A DNA stretch of 21,630 nt from an uncultured Clostridia bacterium (GTDB taxonomy: Bacteria > Bacillota > Clostridia > Oscillospirales > Acutalibacteraceae): NCBI GenBank assembly GCA_947626485.1, contig CANQSG010000012.1, positions 1 to 21,630 of the forward strand, read 5' to 3'. The notes under the pieces were generated by a model that did no database searches, had not been told where the DNA came from, and worked only from the letters and a program-made list of their open reading frames with translations. Both the position numbers and the translations under genes were made by a program. Positions within the stretch are counted from its first letter, which is position 1, and each line of letters opens with the position of its first letter. Below are positions 1 to 8,106 of the stretch, piece by piece.

Positions 1-84
1 CATTTTAACTTTGGTACGTCCCTCATCGTAGATATGTAAGATTCCGTCTAAGAACCGCTTCATATCTTCGATACAGGAAATGAC
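1..84 (-). other. AT-richer open stretch of foreign character at window edge
   Basis: The minus strand is open through 28 codons from base 84 to base 1 and reads as a plausible protein interior (…CIEDMKRFLDGILHIYDEG…). Its codons (tta, gga, aaa, gat) are AT-richer than those of all neighbours. The permease frame on the plus strand is closed by a stop at 29-31 and reads poorly before about base 86. I do not recognise the peptide. It may be the end of another gene joined here by rearrangement or misassembly, or a chance open frame. Confidence 0.3.
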
Positions 85-88
85 GCAG

Positions 89-247
89 GGCAGCTCGAGC
101 GTCGTCTCGGTCACGGCGCAGATGGCCTATCAGTCCATCATCCGCGCCACCGTCACGCTACTGGCGATCTTCCCGCTGCTGCTGCTCTATCTGCTCTGCC
201 AACGCTTCTTCATTCAATCGGTCGAACGCACCGGCATCGTCGGCTGA
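89..247 (+). CDS. Carbohydrate ABC transporter permease, C-terminal fragment
   Basis: Only the last ~52 codons are present, ending at TGA 245-247. The reading …SVTAQMAYQSIIRATVT…FPLLLLYLLCQRFFIQSVERTGIVG is the typical end of a MalG/LplC/UgpE-type inner-membrane permease: a last transmembrane helix rich in Leu, then the QRFFIQ- signature and a short tail ending in Gly. Such permeases work with a partner permease, a solute-binding protein and an ATPase to import oligosaccharides. The frame is open back to base 32, but the sequence before ~86 does not look like a permease, so the 5' side is doubtful. The next gene follows after 36 nt, so it is probably the upstream member of the glycan operon. 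The family assignment rests on a short tail. Confidence 0.6.
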   Translation, partial: GSSSVVSVTAQMAYQSIIRATVTLLAIFPLLLLYLLCQRFFIQSVERTGIVG

Positions 248-283
248 CCGCTTTTTGAACTGGATCTCAAGGAGGTAATCTGT

Positions 284-1345
284 ATGAAACACAAACGTCT
301 GCTCGCCCTTGTCGCCGTCGGCGCGTCGGCGCTGCTGCTGCCGACCGCCTGGGCGGCGCCGCTGAAAAAAGACCCGCCGGCGGGGTACGCCACCGAGCTG
401 CCCGACCCGGACGACCCCGGCGTCCTGATTTACGAGGATTTCGAAATCGCGACCGGCGACGCCACCGGCAGAATCGGCCGCCTCGAGGTCACGGTGCCCG
501 AGGAGCGGGGCGTGAACCCGCCGAAGATCGAGATCACCGACGAGATGGCGAAAAACGGCACCCGCTGCCTGAAGGTTTCCAACCGCGGCGTCTCGAAGAC
601 CGAGGACGGCAACTCCCCGAATGGCTACAACACCCTGAATTTCAACAATGTCGCGTTCGACATCAGCACCCTTTTCCAGCGCGACCCGAACAATAAAAAC
701 AAGACCGAAAATTATTTCTTCACCGCCTGGGTGCGCAACGTCGACCCCAACGTGACGCAGTATTTCTACCCGCAGATGCAGTACGGCGGTTCGGGCGAGG
801 TCTGGCTGCCCGACGGCGATTATTACAAGGTCACCGGCTCGGACTGGACGCTCGTCGGCGGCAAGATCCGGGGCGGCAAGGTCTATTTCTGCCCCTTTAC
901 GGAGGATATGACCGGCTCGGGCGTTTACGTCGGGCGGCAGGGTCTGACCTCCTGGTCGTTTTTGAAGCTCATCACCCACAACCCCTATGTGCCGGGGCAG
1001 TCTTTCGTCACCACGGCGGATGATTTTTACGTCGACGACATCGTGTTCTGGCGCGTCGCCGATCCCGCGACCCTCACCGCTGAGCTGCCCGAGGACGACG
1101 GGCAGAACACCCTTTCTGGCGACCTGACGCTCGAGGCGGTCAGCCGGGAGGACAGCGCCCCCGCCGATACCCCTTCGGATCATGCCGCGCTTCCGGCGCA
1201 AAAGGAACCGTCCGGCGGGCTTTCGACCGGCGCGATCATCGGCATCTGCGTCGGCGCCGCGGTGCTGCTCGCGCTCGTCGCGCTGCTGCTTTTCTGGCTC
1301 TCGCTGCGCAAAAAGGCGGGCGGGGCAAAGCCGCCGCAAAACTGA
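284..1345 (+). CDS. Membrane-anchored surface protein with one jelly-roll (CBM-like) domain
   Basis: 353 aa; the start is set by AAGGAGGT at 269-276, 7 nt before the ATG. Residues 1-24 form a signal peptide (Lys/Arg start, Leu/Ala core, AWA-A cleavage). Residues ~45-260 read as a galactose-binding-like β-sandwich: the opening GVLIYEDFE and the closing DDFYVDDIVFW strand are typical of CBM4/9-type folds, with Asp residues near the end that often bind calcium. A flexible Ser/Pro/Asp stretch (~270-312) leads to a single hydrophobic helix (~316-340) and a basic tail (LRKKAGG). This is stop-transfer anchoring, outside facing. It probably captures or presents a glycan for the transporter encoded just upstream. 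No catalytic motif is visible. The ligand is unknown and the CBM assignment comes from pattern, not a search. Confidence 0.8.
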   Translation: MKHKRLLALVAVGASALLLPTAWAAPLKKDPPAGYATELPDPDDPGVLIYEDFEIATGDATGRIGRLEVTVPEERGVNPPKIEITDEMAKNGTRCLKVSNRGVSKTEDGNSPNGYNTLNFNNVAFDISTLFQRDPNNKNKTENYFFTAWVRNVDPNVTQYFYPQMQYGGSGEVWLPDGDYYKVTGSDWTLVGGKIRGGKVYFCPFTEDMTGSGVYVGRQGLTSWSFLKLITHNPYVPGQSFVTTADDFYVDDIVFWRVADPATLTAELPEDDGQNTLSGDLTLEAVSREDSAPADTPSDHAALPAQKEPSGGLSTGAIIGICVGAAVLLALVALLLFWLSLRKKAGGAKPPQN

Positions 1346-1375
1346 ACGGCGCCGATTCGAAAGGAGGGAACGCCA

Positions 1376-3205
1376 ATGAGACGTCTGTCCGCCCTGCTGG
1401 TAGGCGCGGCGCTGCTGTTCGCCTGCCTCGCTCTGCCCGGCAACGCCGCCGCGGCCGCGTCGGCATATCGGCCGCTTGTCATTCTGCACCGCATGGATCT
1501 CTCCGGCGGCGCGCTTTCGGGCGTGTTCAGCATCGGCAAAAGTGAAAAGGACGGCACCCCGCAGGCGACCGGCACCGTCGAAAACGACGCGACGCGCGGC
1601 AAGGTGCTGCACATCTCCAACCGCGCGGGTTCGAGCGCCGGGCTGTCGGTCGCACTGGCGGAAACGCGCGACGCGGTCGGCACCCTGCAATTCGCGTATC
1701 AGAACGGCGCGCTGACCGACGGCGAATTTTACAGCCTGACCTTTTCGATCCGCGCCGAACCCGGCAAGCATTTTTACATCATGCCGGTGCTCGGCGGCGG
1801 TGGGGTTTCGGTCTGGAACGACGATAAATCCGCGAAGCTGACCGACCACAACGGCTACCTCGGCAACCCCGAAGCCCGCTTCGAGGTCACCGACCGCTGG
1901 ACGACGATCGGCGTCTCGGCGGACGGGGTGCTCGAATGCTTCTGCGGCGACGAGACCTATCGCATTTATCAGCCCAACCCCGCGAGCTGGTGCAGCCTGT
2001 ATTTCGTCACCTTCACCGACCCGGCGAAGGGCATCTGGGACACCCCCTGCTCCGACGGGTATTATCTTTCCGACCTCTGCTTCTGGGGGCCGAAGGCCAT
2101 CGACGCCACGGCGGCGGGGTTTGTCGACGGGGTCGGCAGACTGCCGGCGGCCGATCAGACCTCCCGCAGCGTCGAGCGGACGATCGACCGGTTGACCGCG
2201 GTGTACAACGGCCTGTCCGCCGCCGACCGCCAACGCGCCGACGTCGCTTCGGCGAAAAAGATTTTAGACGCCGCGCGCAGCGCGATGCAGACCGTTCGGA
2301 CGCCCTATCGCCCGAACTACACGATGCGCGACCCCACGAACCTGCTGGCGCCCTACGGCGACCTCGAAGCCTTCGACGGCAGCACCTACATCTGGTCGGA
2401 GCCGGCGACCGGCGCCCCGAAATTCACGCTGGTCAACGATAAATCGGTCGCCAAGCAGGGCAGCCAATGCCTGCTTGTCTCCGGCAGAAATATGCGGGGC
2501 GACGTCTCGATCGACCTCACGAGCATCCTGCGCGCCAAGGGCGGCGGGAAATACTACTTTTCCTGCTGGATGAAGACGCGGGAGCCCGGCATGGAGGCCG
2601 AGGTGCTGCCCCTGCTGCTCTACGTCAATTCCGAAACCGACGTGACCGAGTACGAGATCGGCGAGGCGGTCATCACCGACGAATGGACGTTTGTCGGGGT
2701 GACGATCCAGGAGGCCGACCGCTTCTTCGTCAGCAACGGCGAGGGGCTGCGCGACCCGAGCAAGGTCAATTACGCCGTCCTGCGGTTTTACACGACCAAC
2801 GTGCAGGGCGAGGACGAGACCGACCTCTTCCCGGATTATTACATCGACGACCTGAAATTCTGGAAGGATTCCGAGCTGCTACCCGGATACACGCCCGCCG
2901 AAACGGTCAGCAGCGTCCCGGCGACGTCGAGCAGCGCCCCCGTCGCGTCGGTCGAGGCCTCCTCCGAACCGACCGCCGCGCCGTCGAACATCGGTCCGGG
3001 ACTGCTCCTCGGCATCGCGGCAGGCGTCGCGGTTTTGGCGGTGCTGTTCGTCCTGTTCTGGTTTTTGCTGCGGCCGAAGATGCTCGCCGCGGCGGCGGGG
3101 ACGGGCGCGCCGCCCGGAACGGAAGCGGAAACACCGGCGCCATCGGCAGAACCCGGGGCGGAAGAACCCGCGCCGGAAGATACCCAAACAGAAACAAAGG
3201 AGTGA
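1376..3205 (+). CDS. Membrane-anchored surface protein with two jelly-roll domains and a helical spacer
   Basis: 609 aa; the start has AAAGGAGGG at 1360-1368. There is a signal peptide at 1-27, and a first β-sandwich at ~33-240 ending YYLSDLCFW. A helical segment at ~250-310 (TIDRLTAVYNGLSAADRQ…) resembles FIVAR-type spacers of cell-wall proteins. A second β-sandwich at ~320-505 opens with DPTNLLAPYGDLE and closes DYYIDDLKFW. A Ser/Thr/Ala linker, a transmembrane helix (~543-565) and a cytosolic Pro/Glu-rich acidic tail follow. The second sandwich is clearly paralogous to domains 3 and 4 of the 5561-8044 product, sharing the NL-x-PYG opening, the ILRAKG-GKYY core and the DD-FW end. It is the second of four consecutive exported glycan-binding-type genes; the next ATG is 6 nt after its stop, so the two are translationally close. 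No enzyme motif is seen. Confidence 0.8.
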   Translation: MRRLSALLVGAALLFACLALPGNAAAAASAYRPLVILHRMDLSGGALSGVFSIGKSEKDGTPQATGTVENDATRGKVLHISNRAGSSAGLSVALAETRDAVGTLQFAYQNGALTDGEFYSLTFSIRAEPGKHFYIMPVLGGGGVSVWNDDKSAKLTDHNGYLGNPEARFEVTDRWTTIGVSADGVLECFCGDETYRIYQPNPASWCSLYFVTFTDPAKGIWDTPCSDGYYLSDLCFWGPKAIDATAAGFVDGVGRLPAADQTSRSVERTIDRLTAVYNGLSAADRQRADVASAKKILDAARSAMQTVRTPYRPNYTMRDPTNLLAPYGDLEAFDGSTYIWSEPATGAPKFTLVNDKSVAKQGSQCLLVSGRNMRGDVSIDLTSILRAKGGGKYYFSCWMKTREPGMEAEVLPLLLYVNSETDVTEYEIGEAVITDEWTFVGVTIQEADRFFVSNGEGLRDPSKVNYAVLRFYTTNVQGEDETDLFPDYYIDDLKFWKDSELLPGYTPAETVSSVPATSSSAPVASVEASSEPTAAPSNIGPGLLLGIAAGVAVLAVLFVLFWFLLRPKMLAAAAGTGAPPGTEAETPAPSAEPGAEEPAPEDTQTETKE

Positions 3206-3211
3206 ACGGAA

Positions 3212-4576
3212 ATGAAACGAATCCTCAGCATTGTCCTGTGCGCCCTGCTGCTGCTCGGCTGCGCCGTCCCCTGCGTCTTTGCCGAGACGGTGAAGCGGGA
3301 GGCGAAGGTCTGGTACACCGCGGATTTCGACGACGGCACGCCCGGCATCGCACAGCGGCGCACGGACGGCGGTTGGGACGTCTCGTTCAGCTATGTGGAC
3401 GATGACAAGGGCGGCCAAGCCGTCTATATCGAGCGCGGAAAGAACGTGGCGAACGCCTCGGAATACTATTATTGCGGCCTGAAAATCGACCTGTCCGCCA
3501 TGCTTTCCGGCACTGATATCCAAAGCGGAGAGGGCTATTCCGTCGGCTTCCGCGCCAAGGCGGCGCCGGGGGAAACGATTTACGTCATGCCGGAATTTTA
3601 CGGCGTCAACCCGGTTCCCGAGGAACACAAAGCCCACCTTTACGTCGACGGGCAGAAGGTTCTGTTTGAGGTCACCGGCGACAAATGGACCGAGGTACAG
3701 CTGGGCGATTATTTCTTCGCCGGGGATATTTACAAAGGCACTACTTTCGGCAACGCCGCGACGGAAGGGTTTTTAACCTTTATCACCTGCAGCGACCCCG
3801 AGGGGCGGACGCAGACCCACGACGACCTCTATCTCGACGACATTCAGGTCTCCGCCCCCACCGACACCGTGATCCCCGACGCGACGCCCTTTACCGAGAC
3901 CTTTGAGGCGCAGCCGCTCGGCCCCTGCGGGGAAAGCGAGATCGCCTCGGTGGAGAACGAGGCGGCGCAGCAAAGCCCCGCCGGCGGGAATTACGTCCAC
4001 ATTCAACCGGCGGGCGCGACGCGGCTCTATTATCACAATGTCAACGCCGCCGTTCGGGCGCAGGGCGCCGGCAACTATACGCTGCAATACTGGGCGCGTG
4101 CCGACAAAAACGTGACGCTCTACGCGCTGGAGACGGTCTCGAGCACCTACCGCTATCAGGCGATCACGACCGAATGGACGCTCTATTCCGCCGCCTTCAC
4201 CGTTTCGGAGGACGAGCTGACGAAAACGGTCAACATTCTGTTCGCGACGGAATCGTCGGATTGCCCGGACGTCTATCTCGACAGCATCTCCTTCGACCGG
4301 GAACCGGGAGAGCTGGAGCTGCTACCGGAGGGCGACGTGAACCTGAACGGCGCGGTCGACGTCTGCGACCTCGTGCGGCTCGACGGCATCCTCCGCCGCC
4401 TCGACGGCTACACCGAGACCGTCAAAGCCGACGTCAATCGGAGCGGCGCCGCGGACGAAGCCGACTTCACCGGCCTGCGCGATTTCCTGCTGCAAAAGGC
4501 GACGCTGCCCGCCGCGCGCGAAGTGGGCGACGCAAATTTCAACCCGGCACCTATTTCCCGGGCTCTGCGGTTCTGA
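3212..4576 (+). CDS. Secreted protein with two jelly-roll domains and a dockerin-like module (upstream frame of a frame-split gene)
   Basis: 454 aa in this frame; the SD AAAGGAG at 3196-3202 overlaps the previous stop. The signal sequence is residues 1-24 (VFA-ET); an LLGC string inside could alternatively serve as a lipobox. The first β-sandwich (~28-215) shares VWYT-DFDDGT and GGWDVSF with the 5561-8044 product. The second (~220-365) shares the opening TP(F/Y)T-TF and the AQGAGNY core with it. A dockerin-like pair of calcium loops follows at ~372-432 (GDVNLNGAVDVCD and ADVNRSGAADEAD). After Phe443 this frame meets a slippery-looking heptamer and stops 11 codons later in sequence unlike any relative. 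In the -1 frame the expected family sequence continues without loss or gain of a residue. The full product would be about 771 aa. It may be recoded, mutated or mis-sequenced. Confidence 0.8.
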   Translation: MKRILSIVLCALLLLGCAVPCVFAETVKREAKVWYTADFDDGTPGIAQRRTDGGWDVSFSYVDDDKGGQAVYIERGKNVANASEYYYCGLKIDLSAMLSGTDIQSGEGYSVGFRAKAAPGETIYVMPEFYGVNPVPEEHKAHLYVDGQKVLFEVTGDKWTEVQLGDYFFAGDIYKGTTFGNAATEGFLTFITCSDPEGRTQTHDDLYLDDIQVSAPTDTVIPDATPFTETFEAQPLGPCGESEIASVENEAAQQSPAGGNYVHIQPAGATRLYYHNVNAAVRAQGAGNYTLQYWARADKNVTLYALETVSSTYRYQAITTEWTLYSAAFTVSEDELTKTVNILFATESSDCPDVYLDSISFDREPGELELLPEGDVNLNGAVDVCDLVRLDGILRRLDGYTETVKADVNRSGAADEADFTGLRDFLLQKATLPAAREVGDANFNPAPISRALRF

Positions 4577-4593
4577 ATTTCCGCACCGCAGAG
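4534..4593 (+). promoter_or_regulatory. Candidate -1 frameshift site: A AAT TTC heptamer plus downstream hairpin
   Basis: Zero-frame codons are gcA AAT TTC (heptamer 4534-4540), the X XXY YYZ form used in -1 recoding and close to the retroviral A AAU UUA. Slipping both tRNAs by one base gives AAA TTT, then CAA CCC GGC. This produces GDANF-QPGTYF, matching GDASF-QPGAYF of the lipoprotein encoded at 9098-10276. Downstream, CTCTGCGG (4563-4570) pairs perfectly with CCGCAGAG (4586-4593), and the zero-frame stop 4574-4576 lies in the loop. Against recoding: the 22-nt spacer is longer than the usual 5-9 nt, and no clear upstream SD-like stimulator is seen. A single lost base in the A/T run explains the data equally well. 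Confidence 0.4.
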
Positions 4594-5526
4594 GATAGCG
4601 TGCCTTTGGGCGTGTGGTGGTGGAATCTCCGGCTCCTCACGTCACCCGGGCAAAACGGCGTCGACGACGTCGACCATGCGCTCGACCTGCTGCTCGCCAA
4701 TCACGTCAACGAAATTTACCTCTGCATCGACGCCATGCAGACCTATGAATCCGCGCAAAAAACCGGCGCCGACCCCGCGAAGGTCAGCGAGCTCGACGTG
4801 CGCGGTTTCGTGAAAAAATGCGCGCGGTTCGGCATTCGCGTCGCCGCCATGACCGGCGCGTCGGGCGCGGATTCGACCGGCTGGCTGAGTGAATCCGGCA
4901 GGACGGCGCGGCTGAGCGCCCTGACCGCGCTCGTCGCCGGGTACAATGCCCGCGCCGCCGCCGACGAACGCTTTTATGCGCTGCACCTCGACGTCGAGCC
5001 CTACAATCACCCCGATTACACCACCCGTCGCGCCGAAATCAACCAACAGACCGCTGATCTGCTGATCGCCGCCCGCGACGCCTGCGACCGCGTCGGGCTG
5101 GAGCTCGAATGGGACATCTGGGCGTGGACGGCGCAGACCGACGCCGTGCGCGACCGCGACGGGCAGACCGTCAACCTGCTCGACGTCTACGCGCGGGAGT
5201 GCGACAAGCTCTGCGTGATGGCTTATTACAACAAGGCCGACACCCAGTTTCGCCGGGCGACGCAGACCGACGGCGCGGCGGACGGCGGGGAGCTCGATTT
5301 CGCGAAGAAATACGGCTGCCGCCTGTTGATCGCTTCGGAGCTGACCCCTAACGACGACGCGTCGCACGCCGACACGACCTATGCGAATTCGACGCTCGCC
5401 GAAACGCAGTGCGAGATCGAACGGCTGCGGGAGCTGATCGACGCGAGCGGCTACGACGGCATGGGCGCCGCGCTGCACCACATGGCGTCCCTTTATCATT
5501 ATTTAGTCAATGCGCCGACCGCCTGA
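4540..5526 (+). CDS. Putative glycoside-hydrolase-like TIM-barrel domain, downstream (-1) frame of the dockerin gene
   Basis: About 328 codons are open after the frame change. There is no separate good ribosome site in front, so it is probably made only as an extension of the 3212 gene. The segment starts QPGTYFPGSAVLNF and carries VWWWNL, LLLANHVNEIYLCIDA, KKCARFGIRVAAMTG, FYALHLDVEPY, RVGLELEWDIWAW, CDKLCVMAYYNK and CRLLIASEL in order. This spacing of strand-ending motifs reads as a (β/α)8 barrel with acidic residues at strand ends. Asp and Glu of HLDVEP, and Asp of EWDIW, are candidate catalytic residues. The closest relative visible is the lipoprotein at 9098-10276, similar along the whole domain. 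I cannot name a CAZy family. Over 300 intact codons show no decay, so the frame break is recent, erroneous or functional. Confidence 0.75.
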   Translation, partial: QPGTYFPGSAVLNFRTAEDSVPLGVWWWNLRLLTSPGQNGVDDVDHALDLLLANHVNEIYLCIDAMQTYESAQKTGADPAKVSELDVRGFVKKCARFGIRVAAMTGASGADSTGWLSESGRTARLSALTALVAGYNARAAADERFYALHLDVEPYNHPDYTTRRAEINQQTADLLIAARDACDRVGLELEWDIWAWTAQTDAVRDRDGQTVNLLDVYARECDKLCVMAYYNKADTQFRRATQTDGAADGGELDFAKKYGCRLLIASELTPNDDASHADTTYANSTLAETQCEIERLRELIDASGYDGMGAALHHMASLYHYLVNAPTA

Positions 5527-5560
5527 CGGCCGACGCCGAACGACAAAGGAGGAACCGGTC

Positions 5561-8044
5561 ATGAAAAAATGGATCAGTCTGCTGCTGTGCGTCTGCCTGC
5601 TGCTTTCCGCCGTCCCGACGGCACTCGCCGCCGCGGGGCGGGAGCAGAAGGTCTGGTACACGGTCGATTTTGACGACGGCACGCTGGGCGCCGCGAGCAA
5701 GCGGGACAGCGGCGGTTGGGACGTCTCGTTCGAATACCCCGAGGACGGCAAGGGCGGCAAGGCCGTCCATATCCAAAAGGGCAAGAATCAGGACGTCCCG
5801 TCCCCGGATCTCTGGTATTCCGGGCTGAAGATCGACGTGCAGGATATGCTCATCGGCAGCGATGTGCAGAACGCCGACGAGGGCTATTCCGTCGGCTTCC
5901 GCGCCAAGGCGGAACCCGGCGTGACGCTCTATCTTTCGGTCGAAATGTTCGGCCTGACGCCCCAGACCGAAAAGGAGAGCGGCCACTTCACCGAGGACGG
6001 GAAGAAAAAGCTCTTTGCGGTGACGGGCGACGCCTGGACGACCGTTTCGCTGAACGATTATTTCTTCGTCGGCGACCTGTACGGCAACCGGAACTGGGCG
6101 AACAGCGCCACGACCGGCAGCATCACCTTCATCACCTACAGCGACAGCGAGGGCGCGCACGGCACCCTCGACGGGCTCTATCTCGACGACATTCAGATTT
6201 CCGGCCCCGTCGACGCGCAGGGCGGCGAAACCCCTTCCGGCGTGACGCCCTACACCCAGACCTTCGACGATCTGCCCCTCGGCCGCTACGGCGAGAGCAC
6301 GACCGAATACATCAAGAACGACGCGGACGGCCAGAGCCCGGCGGGCGGGAATTATCTCCACGTCAGCTCGGTGAACACCGAACGGGGCGAGGCGACCTTC
6401 TTCCGCTATAACGTCAACGCCGCGATCACCGCGCAGGGGGCGGGGAACTATAACCTCAGCTTCTGGGCGCGCGCCGACCTGCCGATGCCGCTGCTGTTCC
6501 TGAAAATTTCGGGCGGCGCCGAAAATTATCCGTACTTAAACGCCTCGATCACCGACAGCTGGGCGCACTATACTGTCCCCTGCGTCATCACCGAGACCGA
6601 GGTCACGCAGACCGTGACCTTCAATTTCCTGACGGGCGATGTCGGTGCCAGTTCGAACGTCTATTTTGACAACCTTTCGTTCGACCTCGCCGCCGCGCCG
6701 GTCGACCCGGACGACCCCGGCCCCGGCGGAGAAGGGGGCGACGACCCCGACACCCCGACCGACCCGCAGCCCTTTGTCCCGGCCTATCCGATGGACAACG
6801 CCGCGAACTTGATCGCGCCCTACGGCGATTTTGAGAGCTTCCAAGACGGCGATCTGATCTGGAGCCAGGCGGCGGGCAGCACCCTCTATCAGCTGAGCGC
6901 CGACGCGCACGCCGGCAGCCACGCCCTGCTCGTTTCGGGGCGTACGACGCCGTATGACACCGTCGCGCTCGACGTCACCGATATCCTGCGCGCGAAGGGC
7001 AGCGGCAAATATTACCTTTCCTTCTACGCAAAAGCGACGGCGGCGACCTCGATCATCCCGACCCTGCGGCTCCACAAGCAGGGCGGCGAGATCGTCGATT
7101 ATTACCTGCCGGAGCGCTATCTCATCGCCCTGACCGACGGCTGGGCGCAATACGGCGTAAAACCCAACGAGACCGGATATTATTTCGCGGTCGCCGACCG
7201 GCAGACGGGCGTCAATCGGGAGGTCGACGTCACCGATATGACATCGGCGGAGCTCGTTTTCTACGGCAATCTGGAGGACCCGCAGGGCGACGCCTTTGCC
7301 GATTATCTGCTCGACGACGTCGTCTTCTGGAGCTATTACGACGGGCAGGCGGGCGGTCAGCCGACCGTTTCGCCCGAGATCCGCGTCGTGCCGAAATACA
7401 CCTATGAAAACCCGCTCAACCTGCTCGACCCCTACGGCGGCGCCGAGGGGCTGGCGGCGGGCAGCATCCTCTGGAACGGCACCGTGACCGCGTCGGCCAC
7501 CGAGGCGCACAGCGGCACGAATTACCTGCAAATCACCGGCCGCGACCCGGCGCGTTCGCCCTTCGATTTCTGCGTCTTCCTCTCCGACGTCATCAACGAC
7601 AACGGCGCCGGGAAGTATTACTGGTCGTGCTGGTTAAAGACGGCCGAACCGGGCGCAACGACCACGCTGCTGCCCTATCTCTATTACCACGAGACCGAAA
7701 CGGTTTATGAGATGCCCGCCATCACCGTCACCGATCAGTGGCAGCGCTTCGGCATGACCTACAATCAGGTGGAACAGTACATCAACGCGGCGGGCGGCGG
7801 ATTGCCGACGACGAACAACGTCGTGGAGTTCCGCTTCTACAACGACCGCGGCGCCGACGCCTTCCCGGATTATCTGGTGGACGATATGGCGTTCTGGAAG
7901 TATACCGACGCCCAGCTCGGCGTCGAACCCGACAGCGGCCTGCCCGCGGGCGGCGAAACGGCGGCCGTCGCCATCGCTTGGCTCGCCGGGGTAGTCAGCC
8001 TCTCCGCGCTGGTTTACAGCCGCAAGCGCAAAGAAAGCCGGTAA
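5561..8044 (+). CDS. Large surface protein with four jelly-roll domains and a sorting-signal-like C-terminus
   Basis: 827 aa from ATG 5561, chosen over an upstream in-frame ATG because AAAGGAGG lies at 5545-5552 and the signal peptide starts here (MKKWISLLLC…ALA-A). Domains 1 (~28-210) and 2 (~215-380) match the two sandwiches of the 3212 gene. An acidic Pro/Gly linker (~383-405) follows. Domains 3 (~408-590, NLIAPYGDFE…DYLLDDVVFW) and 4 (~600-780, NLLDPYGGAE…DYLVDDMAFW) match the second sandwich of the 1376 gene. The end has LPAGGE, a hydrophobic helix and RKRKESR. This layout resembles an LPxTG sorting signal with Thr replaced by Gly, or is simply a membrane anchor. No catalytic domain is present, so it is probably a glycan-binding surface scaffold working with the neighbouring barrel proteins. 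Confidence 0.82.
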   Translation: MKKWISLLLCVCLLLSAVPTALAAAGREQKVWYTVDFDDGTLGAASKRDSGGWDVSFEYPEDGKGGKAVHIQKGKNQDVPSPDLWYSGLKIDVQDMLIGSDVQNADEGYSVGFRAKAEPGVTLYLSVEMFGLTPQTEKESGHFTEDGKKKLFAVTGDAWTTVSLNDYFFVGDLYGNRNWANSATTGSITFITYSDSEGAHGTLDGLYLDDIQISGPVDAQGGETPSGVTPYTQTFDDLPLGRYGESTTEYIKNDADGQSPAGGNYLHVSSVNTERGEATFFRYNVNAAITAQGAGNYNLSFWARADLPMPLLFLKISGGAENYPYLNASITDSWAHYTVPCVITETEVTQTVTFNFLTGDVGASSNVYFDNLSFDLAAAPVDPDDPGPGGEGGDDPDTPTDPQPFVPAYPMDNAANLIAPYGDFESFQDGDLIWSQAAGSTLYQLSADAHAGSHALLVSGRTTPYDTVALDVTDILRAKGSGKYYLSFYAKATAATSIIPTLRLHKQGGEIVDYYLPERYLIALTDGWAQYGVKPNETGYYFAVADRQTGVNREVDVTDMTSAELVFYGNLEDPQGDAFADYLLDDVVFWSYYDGQAGGQPTVSPEIRVVPKYTYENPLNLLDPYGGAEGLAAGSILWNGTVTASATEAHSGTNYLQITGRDPARSPFDFCVFLSDVINDNGAGKYYWSCWLKTAEPGATTTLLPYLYYHETETVYEMPAITVTDQWQRFGMTYNQVEQYINAAGGGLPTTNNVVEFRFYNDRGADAFPDYLVDDMAFWKYTDAQLGVEPDSGLPAGGETAAVAIAWLAGVVSLSALVYSRKRKESR

Positions 8045-8052
8045 AGAAATTT

Positions 8053-8081
8053 CGGGCGGGGCGGGATTTCCGCCCTGCCCG
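8053..8081 (+). terminator. Strong GC hairpin between 8044 and 8107 genes (no T-run)
   Basis: CGGGCGGGGCG (8053-8063) pairs with CGCCCTGCCCG (8071-8081), 11 bp with one G-U, loop of 7 nt. It starts 9 nt after the stop of the surface-protein gene and lies upstream of the next start. No T-tract follows, so it is more likely an attenuating or mRNA-stabilising stem than a full terminator. It could reduce expression of the cytoplasmic barrel protein relative to the surface genes. Confidence 0.45.
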
Positions 8082-8106
8082 CGAGGAAACGCGGTGACAC
8101 CTTGTT

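Noticed and set aside
158..2233. Very long open frame on the minus strand opposite the first two surface genes
   Set aside because: GC-rich codon shadow: Arg/Gly/Ala-rich translation without domains, no ribosome site, and the plus strand has complete signal, domain and anchor architecture.
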